Made by a program: the position numbers and the translations under genes. Under the pieces are notes generated by a model. The model saw only the letters and a list, made by a program, of their open reading frames with translations, made no database searches and was not told the DNA's origin. From an uncultured Prevotellaceae bacterium (GTDB lineage: Bacteria > Bacteroidota > Bacteroidia > Bacteroidales > Bacteroidaceae): DNA of 42,255 bases. Numbering within the stretch: the first letter of the stretch is position 1; each line of letters begins with the position of its first letter. This document shows positions 1-8,509 of this stretch, piece by piece. The stretch lies in NCBI GenBank assembly GCA_900318305.1, contig ONKB01000026.1, forward strand, positions 1-42,255, given 5' to 3'.

Positions 1-142
1 CATCCGGGCTCCATTCTCCCCTAACAAAAAAGATCAGCCTCGCAGTTAAGTCAGAGACAGAAAAATTATCCTGTTATAAACATTCGGACTCACATTGGTT
101 TTTGGGGTTTCTACCCTACGAACGAAATTCCGCACCAATTTT

Positions 143-174
143 TCTGCTCTACATGTTTATATTACGTAACTTTG
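143..174 (+). promoter_or_regulatory. Bacteroidetes-type promoter of aguA
   Basis: A TAACTTTG box at 167-174 matches the -7 consensus TAnnTTTG. Twenty bases upstream is TCTG (143-146), one mismatch from the -33 box TTTG. Transcription would begin near 180, about 18 bases before the ATG at 198. This argues against the upstream ATG at 102, which would lie ahead of the promoter. Confidence 0.5.
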
Positions 175-197
175 TGATAATTATTAAATCCTTACTC

Positions 198-1322
198 ATG
201 AGATTTTTCTCCAAGCTCCCGACTTCGAATATCTCCGACCTTACACTTCAGCTCAAGATAAAAGGGCAGAATATAGATAACGTAGAAATCAGGTCGTCTT
301 TCTTTCCCGCAGAATGGTTCCCTCAAAGTGGTGTGCAGTTGACATGGCCACACGCAGGAACCGACTGGAAAGATATGCTTGATGAAGTAACCCAGTGCTA
401 CATTCAAATTGCCTATGAAATCAGCACTGAAGAAAAGCTGCTTATTGTCGCTCCAGACATTGAAGACGTCAAAACTCTATTATCCCCAAAACTGCCCCAA
501 AAAGTCTTAAACAACATCATATACTGCCAATGTCCTACCAATGACACATGGGCACGCGACCATGGTTTTATCACTGTCTTTGCCGAGAACAAGCCAGAAC
601 TGCTGGATTTCCACTTCAACGGATGGGGAGAAAAATTCCCTGCCGGCCTCGACAACGCCATAAACAAAAATGTTTACGACAATGGCATATTGCGTGGAGA
701 ATATGTTGACTGTCTGGACTTCGTATTGGAAGGAGGCGCCATTGAAAGCGATGGCAGGGGAACTCTGCTTACTACCCTTGATTGTCTGCTGCACCCTAAA
801 AGAAACCCATGCCTCAGCCAGGCAGACATTGAGGAGCGGCTAAAAAGGCAGCTACATTGTCACCGCATCCTGTGGCTGAGACACGGACACCTCATCGGAG
901 ATGATACTGACGGGCATATTGACACCCTCGCCCGGTTCTGTCCGAACAACACCATTATATATACCCAATGTTCCGATAAGCTTGACGAGCATTTTGAGGA
1001 GTTGAATCTCATGGAACAGGAAATCCAGGACCTGCGTACCACCCATGACGAACCCTATACCCTCATTGCCCTTCCATTACCCGACCCTATTGTACATAAT
1101 GGGGAAAGACTGCCTGCTACTTACGCCAATTTCTTAATAATGAACAATAAAGTTCTTGTTCCTGCTTACAATCAGCCTCATAACGACGAAATGGCAATAA
1201 AAAGGATTCAGGAAGCGTTTCCCAAACATGAAATCAAGGGCATAAACTGCCTGCCGCTCATTAAGCAACACGGCAGTTTGCATTGCATCACAATGCAATT
1301 TCCCGCCAATATCATAAAATAG
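198..1322 (+). CDS. aguA: Agmatine deiminase (peptidyl-arginine deiminase family)
   Basis: Hydrolyses agmatine to N-carbamoylputrescine and ammonia, the first step of the deiminase route from agmatine to putrescine in the cytosol. Counting from the ATG at 198 (374 residues), the family signature begins at residues 35-45 (FFPAEWFPQSG). The active-site block NDTWARDHG lies at 115-123, a second block with DDTDGH near 235, and the catalytic cysteine is C363 in GSLHCIT near the C-terminus. An in-frame ATG at 102 would add a hydrophobic stretch unlike the family, and a good -7 box sits between the two ATGs, so 198 is preferred. Even so, about 34 residues precede the usual family start, and I cannot exclude a non-ATG start further in. 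The next gene encodes the following enzyme of the pathway and begins 30 bases downstream. Confidence 0.93.
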   Translation: MRFFSKLPTSNISDLTLQLKIKGQNIDNVEIRSSFFPAEWFPQSGVQLTWPHAGTDWKDMLDEVTQCYIQIAYEISTEEKLLIVAPDIEDVKTLLSPKLPQKVLNNIIYCQCPTNDTWARDHGFITVFAENKPELLDFHFNGWGEKFPAGLDNAINKNVYDNGILRGEYVDCLDFVLEGGAIESDGRGTLLTTLDCLLHPKRNPCLSQADIEERLKRQLHCHRILWLRHGHLIGDDTDGHIDTLARFCPNNTIIYTQCSDKLDEHFEELNLMEQEIQDLRTTHDEPYTLIALPLPDPIVHNGERLPATYANFLIMNNKVLVPAYNQPHNDEMAIKRIQEAFPKHEIKGINCLPLIKQHGSLHCITMQFPANIIK

Positions 1323-1325
1323 TCT

Positions 1326-1333
1326 TATCTTTG
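1326..1333 (+). promoter_or_regulatory. Possible -7 box ahead of aguB
   Basis: TATCTTTG fits TAnnTTTG and lies 19 bases before the aguB ATG. No TTTG is present at the expected -33 distance, so this may be an internal promoter or chance. The gap to aguA is only 30 bases, so co-transcription is equally likely. Confidence 0.3.
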
Positions 1334-1352
1334 TTCTTGATTACAGGTATAT

Positions 1353-2279
1353 ATGTCTATGCATAACAAGATTATTAAGACGGGTATTATCCAGCAACAT
1401 AATACGGATAACATAGCCGGCAACCGCGAGAGACTCTCAGAAAAGATTGAATTGTTAGCACAACAAGGAGCTGGGCTCGTTGTTCTGCAAGAGCTTCACG
1501 ACAGTCTGTATTTCTGCCAGACAGAAAACACCAGTACTTTTGATCTCGCAACAGAAATACCAGGAAATATCACCGATTTTTATTCTGACATTGCCCGCAG
1601 AAACCACATCGTACTTGTCACATCTCTTTTTGAGCGCAGGTTGGCAGGTCTCTATCACAATACGGCAGTAGTGTTTGAGAAAGACGGCAATATAGCCGGC
1701 ACCTACCGCAAGATGCACATCCCAGATGACCCGGGTTATTACGAGAAATTCTATTTTGCTCCCGGCGATACAGGATTTGAGCCCATACACACCAGCATAG
1801 GTACCCTGGGTGTCATGGTATGCTGGGACCAGTGGTATCCTGAGGGAGCCAGAATAATGGCTTTAAAGGGCGCAGAACTGCTGATTTACCCTACTGCCAT
1901 AGGTTATGATGCAAACGACACTGCCGAAGAGCAGCAACGCCAGAGAGAAGCCTGGATAACCATACAGCGCAGTCATGCCGTTGCCAACGGCTTACCTGTT
2001 GTCAGCGTTAATCGTGTGGGCTTTGAACCTCATCCCGACAATCACTCAGAGGGCATACTCTTTTGGGGAAACAGCTTCGTGGCTGGTCCTCAGGGAGAGT
2101 TCTTATACCAATGCAGTAACGAGAAAGAGGAAATTGCAGTCGTTGATATCAGCATAAGTCGCAGTGAAGAGGTCAGAAGATGGTGGCCATACCTCCGTGA
2201 CAGAAGAATTGACGCCTATCCTGACATTTTACAACGTTGTGCTGACAAAAACAGCCGGAAATCTGACAAAAACAGATAA
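1353..2279 (+). CDS. aguB: N-carbamoylputrescine amidase (nitrilase superfamily)
   Basis: Converts N-carbamoylputrescine to putrescine, CO2 and ammonia, completing the pathway begun by the upstream agmatine deiminase. The 308-residue protein has the nitrilase Glu-Lys-Cys triad: E47 in LQELH, K120 in YRKMHIP and C157 in VCWDQWYPEGAR. Length and the bulky residues after the cysteine fit the AguB clade rather than generic omega-amidases. The C-terminus (NSRKSDKNR) is a short basic tail. It lies 30 bases after aguA on the same strand, and the pairing of the two genes is strong functional evidence. The pathway also releases ammonia, which fits the nearby glutamine synthetase. Confidence 0.93.
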   Translation: MSMHNKIIKTGIIQQHNTDNIAGNRERLSEKIELLAQQGAGLVVLQELHDSLYFCQTENTSTFDLATEIPGNITDFYSDIARRNHIVLVTSLFERRLAGLYHNTAVVFEKDGNIAGTYRKMHIPDDPGYYEKFYFAPGDTGFEPIHTSIGTLGVMVCWDQWYPEGARIMALKGAELLIYPTAIGYDANDTAEEQQRQREAWITIQRSHAVANGLPVVSVNRVGFEPHPDNHSEGILFWGNSFVAGPQGEFLYQCSNEKEEIAVVDISISRSEEVRRWWPYLRDRRIDAYPDILQRCADKNSRKSDKNR

Positions 2280-2350
2280 AAGGCCTCTCATATTATATTT
2301 TATGTGCCTTTGACTGCGCCCAACGTTATCACCATTTCAAATTTTATATC

Positions 2351-2358
2351 TATTTTTG
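2351..2358 (+). promoter_or_regulatory. -7 box ahead of dapF
   Basis: TATTTTTG fits TAnnTTTG and lies 27 bases before the ATG at 2386. No clear TTTG is seen at the -33 position. A longer reading frame would start with a TTG inside this box at 2356, which makes the ATG at 2386 the better start. Confidence 0.35.
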
Positions 2359-2385
2359 CACAAGAAACAGAATCTCATTCCTTTG

Positions 2386-3228
2386 ATGAGCAAGATACGT
2401 TTTACCAAGATGCATGGTGCCGGCAACGACTACATCTATGTCTACACGCCAGAGAACCCAATTGCCAACCCTGGGGAAGTTGCCCTTGAATGGAGCAAGT
2501 TCCACACAGGAATTGGCAGTGACGGACTAATACTGATTGGCAATTCCAATGTTGCCGACTTCTCCATGAGAATGTTCAACAATGACGGTTCTGAGGGCAG
2601 GATGTGCGGCAACGGCATCCGTTGTGTCGGAAAATTTGTTTACGAACACCGTCTTACCCGCAACAAGACCATCAGCGTAGAAACATTAGCCGGCATAAAA
2701 ACCGTACAGGTGCATGTTGAATGCGACGATACCGTTTCTGGTGCCACAGTGGACATGGGGGAACCCATCCTATCTGACAAATCCCTGTTAGCCACCCCTG
2801 ACGGCAGCATGAAACGTGGCGACATCTGCATATCCGGAAAAAAATACACAGGTACTTTTGTCTCGATGGGCAGTCCTCATTTTGTCATCTTCGTAGATGA
2901 CATCAACCAAATCTCTTTGGCAGAAGAAGGCGCTACGATTGAGCGGTGCGACTTGTTTCCACAGGGATGCAACATTGAGTTTGCACAGATTCGTGCTGAC
3001 AAATCTATTCGCGCCAGAGTATGGGAAAGAGGTTCCGGCATTACGTTAGCTTGTGGTACAGGAGCATGCGCCGTTGCTGTTGCTGCTTTCCTCAACGGCA
3101 AAAGCGGCCGGCAGGCAACCGTCGCCATGGATGGCGGCAACTTGTCCGTTGAATGGAACTCAGCAGACAATCACGTTTATATGACAGGCCCATCTGTAAC
3201 AGTATTTGAAGGTGAAATCAATTTATAA
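2386..3228 (+). CDS. dapF: Diaminopimelate epimerase
   Basis: Interconverts LL- and meso-2,6-diaminopimelate, supplying lysine and the peptidoglycan cross-linking residue. The protein starts MSKIRFTKMHGAGNDYIYV, the standard family N-terminus. The two catalytic cysteines are C74 in GRMCGNGIRC and C223 in LACGTGACA, each in its normal motif. The length of 280 residues is usual. The frame extends 30 bases upstream to a TTG, but that codon lies inside a likely -7 box, so the ATG at 2386 is chosen. An 87-base gap separates it from glnN. No diaminopimelate aminotransferase gene is adjacent in this window. Confidence 0.95.
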   Translation: MSKIRFTKMHGAGNDYIYVYTPENPIANPGEVALEWSKFHTGIGSDGLILIGNSNVADFSMRMFNNDGSEGRMCGNGIRCVGKFVYEHRLTRNKTISVETLAGIKTVQVHVECDDTVSGATVDMGEPILSDKSLLATPDGSMKRGDICISGKKYTGTFVSMGSPHFVIFVDDINQISLAEEGATIERCDLFPQGCNIEFAQIRADKSIRARVWERGSGITLACGTGACAVAVAAFLNGKSGRQATVAMDGGNLSVEWNSADNHVYMTGPSVTVFEGEINL

Positions 3229-3315
3229 TAATTATAATAAGTCAATTTAGAACTCGCTCTGAACGAACGCGACCATTTATCAACTTCAACAAGTTTAGGG
3301 CACAAAAAAATTATT

Positions 3316-5505
3316 ATGGCAAATTTAAGATTCAACGTAGTTGAGAAAGCTTTCGGGAAGAAGGCTTTAGAGATTAAGGCTCCCGCTGAGAGGCCTTCAG
3401 AGTATTTCGGGAAATACGTATTCAATCAGCAGAAGATGTTCAAGTATCTGTCTCTGGACGTTTACACCAAACTGCGCGATGTTATTGACAATGGTTCCTA
3501 CCTTGATTTGGAGGTAGCCGACAAGGTGGCTGAAGGCATCAAGAACTGGGCAATTGAGATGGGTGTAACCCATTGCACACACTGGTTTCAACCTCTCACA
3601 GAAGGTACTGCAGAAAAACACGATGCCTTCCTGGAGCACGACCTCAAGGGTGGCATGATTGAAGAATTCTCGGGGAAAGAACTCGTACAGCAAGAGCCCG
3701 ATGCCTCATCGTTCCCCAGCGGAGGAATACGTTGCACCTTTGAGGCACGCGGCTATTCGGCATGGGACCCATCCTCTCCTGTTTTCATCATCGGCGACAC
3801 CCTGATGATTCCTACCATTTTCATTTCCTACACAGGCGAGGCTCTCGACTACAAGGCACCTCTGAAGAAAGCTCTGGCAGCCGTCAACAAGGCAGCCACT
3901 GAGGTATGTCAGTTCTTTAACCCTGAAGTCAGGAAAGTTCAGGCCAACCTCGGATGGGAACAAGAGTATTTCTTGGTTGACGAAGATCTTTATGCCGCCC
4001 GGCCAGACCTCCTGCTCACCGGACGCAGTCTGATGGGGCACGATTCTGCCAAGAACCAGCAAATGGAGGACCACTACTTCGGTGCTATCCCGACAAGAGT
4101 CGCAGAGTTCATGAAAGACCTGGAGATTCAGGCCCTGGAATTAGGCATACCATGCAAGACCCGTCACAACGAAGTCGCCCCCAATCAGTTTGAATTGGCT
4201 CCGATATACGAAGAATGCAATCTTGCTGTTGACCACAACATGTTGATCATGTCATTGATGCGCAAAATTGCCCGAAAGCATGGTTTCCGCTGTCTGCTTC
4301 ACGAAAAGCCCTTCAAGGGCATCAACGGCAGTGGCAAGCACTGTAACTGGTCGCTTTCTGCAGACAACGGTATACTGCTTCATGCTCCGGGGAAAGACCC
4401 TTCAGGCAGTTTGCGCTTTATCACTTTCATTGTCGAGACACTTATGGCTGTCTATAGGCACAACGGTTTGTTGAAGGCATCTATCATCAGTGCCAGCAAC
4501 CAGCACCGGTTAGGTGCCAACGAGGCTCCTCCCGCCATTATCTCCTCTTTCCTGGGTAAGCAACTGACGGAGATATTAGGGAAAATTGAAACATCAGACT
4601 CCAATACGATGGAGACCATAAAAGGCAAGGAAAAACTCCATCTGGATATCCCACAGATACCAGACTTGAGTATTGACAACACTGACCGCAACCGCACCTC
4701 GCCTTTCGCCTTCACCGGAAACCGCTTCGAATTCCGCGCAGTAGGTTCTCAAGCCAACTGTGCAGCAGCCATGATTGTGCTCAATACTGCCGTAGCTGAA
4801 GCCCTTACCGATTTCAAGACCCGTGTCAATCAGCTCATCTCTCAGGGCACAGACAAAAACGCAGCCATTCTCACCATCTTACGCGATGACATCAAAACTA
4901 TTAAGCCTATTCTTTTTGAGGGCAACGGGTATTCTGACGAGTGGAAAGCCGAGGCTCAGAGGAGAGGACTTGACTGTGAGACCAGCTGTCCTGTCATATA
5001 TGACAATTATCTCTCCGAGTCATCTGTCGCCATGTTTGAGAAGATGAACGTCATGAAGCGTTATGAACTTACAGCACGCAACGAAATCAAATGGGACACC
5101 TTCACCAAGAAGATTCAGATTGAGGCACGTGTATTCGGCGACCTGGCGATGAATCACATCATCCCCATTGCCACACGCTACCAGAGCATGCTCATTGACA
5201 ACGTACACAAGGTTGCCAGTATTTTCCCAGAGGAAGAAGCCCGGAAACTTAATACCGACAACTTGGCTCTGATAACAAAAATCTCGGCCCACACCAGTTT
5301 CATTATTGAGAATATACACAAGATGGTTGAGGCTCGCAAAGTTGCCAACAAGGTTGAGAATACCCGTGAGAAAGCTATTCTCTATCACGACAAAGTGGCA
5401 CCATTCCTTGAGAGCATACGCTACCATATTGACAAACTTGAACTGATTGTAGCTGACGATATGTGGACTCTTCCCAAATACCGCGAACTCCTATTCATCA
5501 GATAG
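3316..5505 (+). CDS. glnN: Type III glutamine synthetase
   Basis: ATP-dependent synthesis of glutamine from glutamate and ammonia. The 729-residue length and overall sequence are those of the large GSIII family, first characterised in Bacteroides fragilis, and unlike the ~470-residue GSI enzymes. Visible catalytic-core motifs include WEQEYFLVD with metal-ligand glutamates around E215/E217, NGSGKHCNWS at 337-346 (ammonia and nucleotide region) and RTSPFAFTGNRFEFR at 460-474. The N-terminal part carries the GSIII-specific domain, and the C-terminus (from about residue 600) is a helical region with repeated ENIHKMVEAR-like text. The gene has an 87-base leader without a convincing -33/-7 pair. 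It is followed by a strong hairpin. Ammonia released by the upstream agu pathway could be one of its substrates; this is inference. Confidence 0.96.
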   Translation: MANLRFNVVEKAFGKKALEIKAPAERPSEYFGKYVFNQQKMFKYLSLDVYTKLRDVIDNGSYLDLEVADKVAEGIKNWAIEMGVTHCTHWFQPLTEGTAEKHDAFLEHDLKGGMIEEFSGKELVQQEPDASSFPSGGIRCTFEARGYSAWDPSSPVFIIGDTLMIPTIFISYTGEALDYKAPLKKALAAVNKAATEVCQFFNPEVRKVQANLGWEQEYFLVDEDLYAARPDLLLTGRSLMGHDSAKNQQMEDHYFGAIPTRVAEFMKDLEIQALELGIPCKTRHNEVAPNQFELAPIYEECNLAVDHNMLIMSLMRKIARKHGFRCLLHEKPFKGINGSGKHCNWSLSADNGILLHAPGKDPSGSLRFITFIVETLMAVYRHNGLLKASIISASNQHRLGANEAPPAIISSFLGKQLTEILGKIETSDSNTMETIKGKEKLHLDIPQIPDLSIDNTDRNRTSPFAFTGNRFEFRAVGSQANCAAAMIVLNTAVAEALTDFKTRVNQLISQGTDKNAAILTILRDDIKTIKPILFEGNGYSDEWKAEAQRRGLDCETSCPVIYDNYLSESSVAMFEKMNVMKRYELTARNEIKWDTFTKKIQIEARVFGDLAMNHIIPIATRYQSMLIDNVHKVASIFPEEEARKLNTDNLALITKISAHTSFIIENIHKMVEARKVANKVENTREKAILYHDKVAPFLESIRYHIDKLELIVADDMWTLPKYRELLFIR

Positions 5506-5526
5506 TTTATCTCTCATATCTAAAAC

Positions 5527-5572
5527 AACAGAGAGAACCGCTGCAAAATATATTACGGCGGTTCTCTCTGTT
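5527..5572. terminator. Bidirectional terminator between glnN and htrA
   Basis: Perfect 15-base arms AACAGAGAGAACCGC (5527-5541) and GCGGTTCTCTCTGTT (5558-5572) enclose a 16-base loop. The arms are flanked by A-rich and T-rich tracts on the two sides, so it can act in both directions. It lies exactly between two convergent genes. Confidence 0.85.
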
Positions 5573-5589
5573 TTAGTCCAGGACTATTA

Positions 5590-6771
5590 TCATAATATCA
5601 CCCTGGCTGTATACTCTTTCTTCTCCCTAATATATTTTATCTCCACTTCATCGCCTGGCCTATGGCGTGCCAGAGCCTCCTGAAGGTCTGTAAAGTTCGT
5701 CACCCTGCGTCCTCCCAGCGACACAATAACATCGTATGTCCTCATGCCCGCTTTTTCGGCTGGACTCCCGCTAATGACCTCAGCAACCAACACGCCCTGT
5801 CTAACTCCAAGTTTTTTTATCAGTTCCCTCATGCGCGCCATCTGACTGTCGTCCATTTTAAGGCTGGTACCCAGTGTGCCACCCGATATGCCCAGCACAG
5901 CACGTTGCACTTTGCCTGTGGTTTTCAAGTCATACACCACTTTCTTCATGATGGCAGTCGGTATGGCAAATCCGTAGCCACTGTATGAACCAGTCGGGGA
6001 ATACAGCATGGCATTTACCCCCACAAGCTGCCCTCTCGCATTCACCAAAGCCCCTCCCGAGTTGCCAGCATTGATGGCAGCATCGGTTTGGATAAAACTT
6101 TGTATGGCAGGTGTCCTTCCATCGGAGGAAGTTGTGCTCAAACTCCTTGCCTTAGCACTCACAATACCTGCCGTAACCGTGGAATTCAACTCAAACGGAT
6201 TTCCCACAGCAAGCACCCATTCTCCCACTTTCAACTCATCGGAGTTACCTATAGGAATAGTCGGGAAATCCTCTCCCTTGATTTTTATCAGTGCCAGATC
6301 GGAAGCTGCGTCAGCGCCTATCAGACGTCCTCTATAAGTACGTTCGTCGTTCAATTTGACAGTTATCTCATCCGCACCGTCCACAACATGATGATTGGTC
6401 ACAATATATCCGTCTTTTGAAATGATTACACCCGAGCCGAAACCCACACGTGGCTGTGTCTGTATTTCATATTGTTGTCCACGGCCATTACCGAAAAAAT
6501 AATCCCAGAAACTGGGCCTTTCCTCTACAATCCGTGTTTTGCCAGTCTGAGTCGCCTTGATATGAACAACGGCATGCACCGCTGTCTCCGCAGCTGCCGT
6601 AAGATCCACTCTTGCAGGTTCTCCCGTTACCATCGTTTCCTTCTGACGTCCGTCTTCTTCCCATATTTTTCCTGCAGGGTCATTTCCTTTATTCTCCTTT
6701 TGGCAGGCACCAAGACACACAAGTCCTGTCACCATTATCGCCATTATCCTGAAAAAACTTTTCTTTGCCAT
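5590..6771 (-). CDS. HtrA/Deg-family serine protease, single PDZ, lipoprotein
   Basis: Envelope quality-control protease of the S1C family. A lipoprotein signal peptide ends in LGAC with C23 as the likely lipidated residue, so the enzyme is probably anchored to a membrane on the periplasmic side. The trypsin-like domain spans about 60-285 with the catalytic triad H128 (TNHHVV), D158 (SDLALIKI) and S238 (NAGNSGGAL). One PDZ domain follows at about 300-393. Most Bacteroidetes DegP/DegQ proteins are near 500 residues with two PDZ domains; this one has 393 residues and one PDZ, closer in layout to DegS or HhoB, though those are not lipoproteins. It appears to be transcribed alone. A CACCTTTG sequence just upstream is a weak -7 candidate. 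Confidence 0.92.
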   Translation of the reverse strand: MAKKSFFRIMAIMVTGLVCLGACQKENKGNDPAGKIWEEDGRQKETMVTGEPARVDLTAAAETAVHAVVHIKATQTGKTRIVEERPSFWDYFFGNGRGQQYEIQTQPRVGFGSGVIISKDGYIVTNHHVVDGADEITVKLNDERTYRGRLIGADAASDLALIKIKGEDFPTIPIGNSDELKVGEWVLAVGNPFELNSTVTAGIVSAKARSLSTTSSDGRTPAIQSFIQTDAAINAGNSGGALVNARGQLVGVNAMLYSPTGSYSGYGFAIPTAIMKKVVYDLKTTGKVQRAVLGISGGTLGTSLKMDDSQMARMRELIKKLGVRQGVLVAEVISGSPAEKAGMRTYDVIVSLGGRRVTNFTDLQEALARHRPGDEVEIKYIREKKEYTARVIL

Positions 6772-6934
6772 TGTTCTTCTTTTTTATCACTACAAAGGTG
6801 CAAACATCTTTATAAATGCCGTCAATGCGCCTTCCCCTTTTTTCTCACATTTAACATAGTTTAAACTACATCATCCCTTATGGGTGCCTTTTTGCTAATA
6901 TCGGCACACAATAATTGTTCCCTACAGTTTGTCA

Positions 6935-6961
6935 AAAACCATAAGGATTCTAACTGGTTTT
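6935..6961 (-). terminator. Possible terminator after the DUF308 gene
   Basis: Seven-base arms AAAACCA and TGGTTTT enclose a 13-base loop. On the minus strand the stem runs into a short T tract, 17 bases after the stop codon of the DUF308 gene. The stem is short and A/T-rich, so strength is doubtful. Confidence 0.4.
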
Positions 6962-6978
6962 CACTTGAGTAACCAGAT

Positions 6979-7704
6979 CTACTCCTCCTTTATCTGATTA
7001 TCCTCGCTGAAATCAATGTATCCCTTCTCTTCGGGTGTTACCGGTGACACTTCGCTAACACTTTCATCGGGAGTTTCATTAACGGGAGTATCCTCTTCTA
7101 CAGGGACAGCATCCCCTACATTATCTAGGGTTGCTTCAGCCTTCTCAGGGCAATTCTCCCCGTTGCCTTCACCGGCAATCTGGCGATACACCTTACGGAA
7201 CCTTATGGCGTAAACCAACTCCGTCAAACCATAGATGATATTGGCAACACCCAGCACCATAATAGAGTTAGCAGCTACCTCAAGAGGATGAAGCATCACA
7301 AACAATCCCGCGCCACAAACCAGCACAGGAATCAAATAATAACCTGTCCCTATGCTCACGAATTTACGGAAATGTATGAGGTTCACTATCCCCATTACGC
7401 CTACAAGTATCAATACTCCGGCAAGTACATACATCAGCCACCTGCCAAAATCCTCGGGCATGAGTAGCAACAGGCACCCTAGTACCACACTGCCCACGCC
7501 GATAACAGGCAGCAGCATCCTTGTGGCATCCTTGCGGGTATAAGCCTTAAAAAAGGTGGCTATCGACACCAGTCCCGGTATCAAAAACAGCACACCCACC
7601 ACCATAACCAACCATGTAGTCACTTTGTCAGGGAATGAAACCATCAGCAATCCCACGAGCAGAAAACTCAATGCCCTGAACATAACCGATTGCACACCTT
7701 TCAT
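6979..7704 (-). CDS. DUF308/HdeD-family membrane protein
   Basis: A 241-residue inner-membrane protein with six predicted hydrophobic segments between about residues 8 and 165, arranged as three helical hairpins, the layout of the DUF308/HdeD family. HdeD is linked to acid resistance in E. coli, but most family members have no known role. The C-terminal 65 residues are hydrophilic, acidic and rich in Glu, Val, Pro and Thr, and are probably an unstructured tail. The start overlaps no other gene and lies 14 bases after the MaoC-like gene, so the two are probably co-transcribed. No catalytic motif is visible. Confidence 0.75.
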   Translation of the reverse strand: MKGVQSVMFRALSFLLVGLLMVSFPDKVTTWLVMVVGVLFLIPGLVSIATFFKAYTRKDATRMLLPVIGVGSVVLGCLLLLMPEDFGRWLMYVLAGVLILVGVMGIVNLIHFRKFVSIGTGYYLIPVLVCGAGLFVMLHPLEVAANSIMVLGVANIIYGLTELVYAIRFRKVYRQIAGEGNGENCPEKAEATLDNVGDAVPVEEDTPVNETPDESVSEVSPVTPEEKGYIDFSEDNQIKEE

Positions 7705-7718
7705 AGTCTCCCTCCTTC

Positions 7719-8183
7719 TTATTTGAAATAATAGAGGAATACCGCTATTCCCTCAAGGGCATTCTTACGCTCCCCTTCTATCTCTATCTGGAACTTTATT
7801 TCAGCCTTGCACGTACCTCTCAGATTCTGTATGTTATATAAATCCGCTACAAGTCTTATTCTCTGTCCAGAAAGCACTGGCTGGCCGAATTTCATTTTAT
7901 CCATACCATAGTTAATCATCATTTTGAGGTTATTCACCCCGATGATTTGATTCCACAAGTACGGAAGCATAGACAATGTGAGGTATCCGTGCGCTATCGT
8001 CGATTTGAAAGGACTGTCCTGTTTGGCCTTCTCAACATCAACATGTATCCACTGATGGTCCAGAGTGGCATCAGCAAACATATTGATGCGCTGCTGATCC
8101 AAATCTACGAACTCCGACACGCCCAGTCTTTGTCCCAGATGCGCCGCAAACTCCTCATAGGAGTTAATGATTAACTTTTCCAT
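7719..8183 (-). CDS. MaoC-like hotdog-fold dehydratase
   Basis: A 154-residue single-hotdog protein. The hydratase-2 motif is visible as FADATLDHQWIHVDVEKA (about residues 36-53), with the catalytic Asp/His pair of (R)-specific enoyl-CoA hydratases, followed by the family block TIAHGYLTLSM. It most resembles the NodN/MaoC-like proteins that hydrate enoyl-CoA or enoyl-ACP. The true substrate is not known. It leads a two-gene unit with the DUF308 membrane protein. A 10-base inverted repeat begins directly at the base before its start codon and may act as an operator (inference). Confidence 0.85.
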   Translation of the reverse strand: MEKLIINSYEEFAAHLGQRLGVSEFVDLDQQRINMFADATLDHQWIHVDVEKAKQDSPFKSTIAHGYLTLSMLPYLWNQIIGVNNLKMMINYGMDKMKFGQPVLSGQRIRLVADLYNIQNLRGTCKAEIKFQIEIEGERKNALEGIAVFLYYFK

Positions 8184-8232
8184 ATCGTAATTTCTCTATT
8201 CTGTAACGCAAATATTTTGACAAAATTACGAT
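8184..8232. repeat. Ten-base perfect inverted repeat upstream of the MaoC-like gene
   Basis: ATCGTAATTT at 8184-8193 is the exact reverse complement of AAATTACGAT at 8223-8232, with 29 bases between. The first arm abuts the start codon of the minus-strand MaoC-like gene. Candidate operator or leader hairpin; no known regulator motif is recognised. Confidence 0.45.
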
Positions 8233-8269
8233 TATGCAAGCGAAAAGCAAAATGAACTTATTCTTTTTT

Positions 8270-8442
8270 TCAGCCGAGCGTGAGATTTTTATCTATTTTT
8301 TCACCAGTCAGCCAAACGATGCCAGCCACAGTCCTCTCTTCAGGATAATCCCTATAAGGAAGTAACAGAAAACTGTCACCGTTGTCCAGGAAGATATAAG
8401 AAAAAGCCGCTTATAAAATGTAAGTTTACCCTTCAAAATCAT
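8270..8442 (-). pseudogene. Possible frameshifted small gene (about 57 codons)
   Basis: The minus strand has an ATG at 8442 opening a 44-codon frame that starts MILKGKLTFYKRLF and then becomes hydrophobic. A second frame, open from 8410 to a TGA at 8270-8272, reads as an ordinary soluble protein with the stretches FLDNGDSFLLLPYRDYPEER and TVAGIVWLTGEKID. Adding one base to the five-A run at 8401-8405 (plus strand) would join the start of the first frame to the second and give one 57-residue protein. I do not recognise the family. It could be a decayed gene, a sequencing indel or a coincidence. The gap from 8184 to 8509 otherwise holds only the inverted repeat and a promoter. Confidence 0.35.
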
Positions 8443-8453
8443 CAAATGTGGGT

Positions 8454-8485
8454 ATTGTAGGGCTGGTGAAATCATCGTACTTTTG
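8454..8485 (+). promoter_or_regulatory. Promoter of the methyltransferase-ZIP-glycosylase operon
   Basis: TACTTTTG at 8478-8485 fits TAnnTTTG, with ATTG at 8454-8457 as a near -33 box and a 20-base spacer. The transcript would start about 20 bases before the ATG at 8510. A TTG at 8483 that opens a longer frame lies inside the -7 box and is therefore not the start. Confidence 0.5.
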
Positions 8486-8509
8486 CTATTGGTTAAGAAG
8501 AAAAAGATT

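Noticed and set aside
102-197. Longer agmatine deiminase start at 102 with a hydrophobic N-terminus
   Set aside because: It lies upstream of a convincing -7 box (167-174) and the added residues do not match the family.
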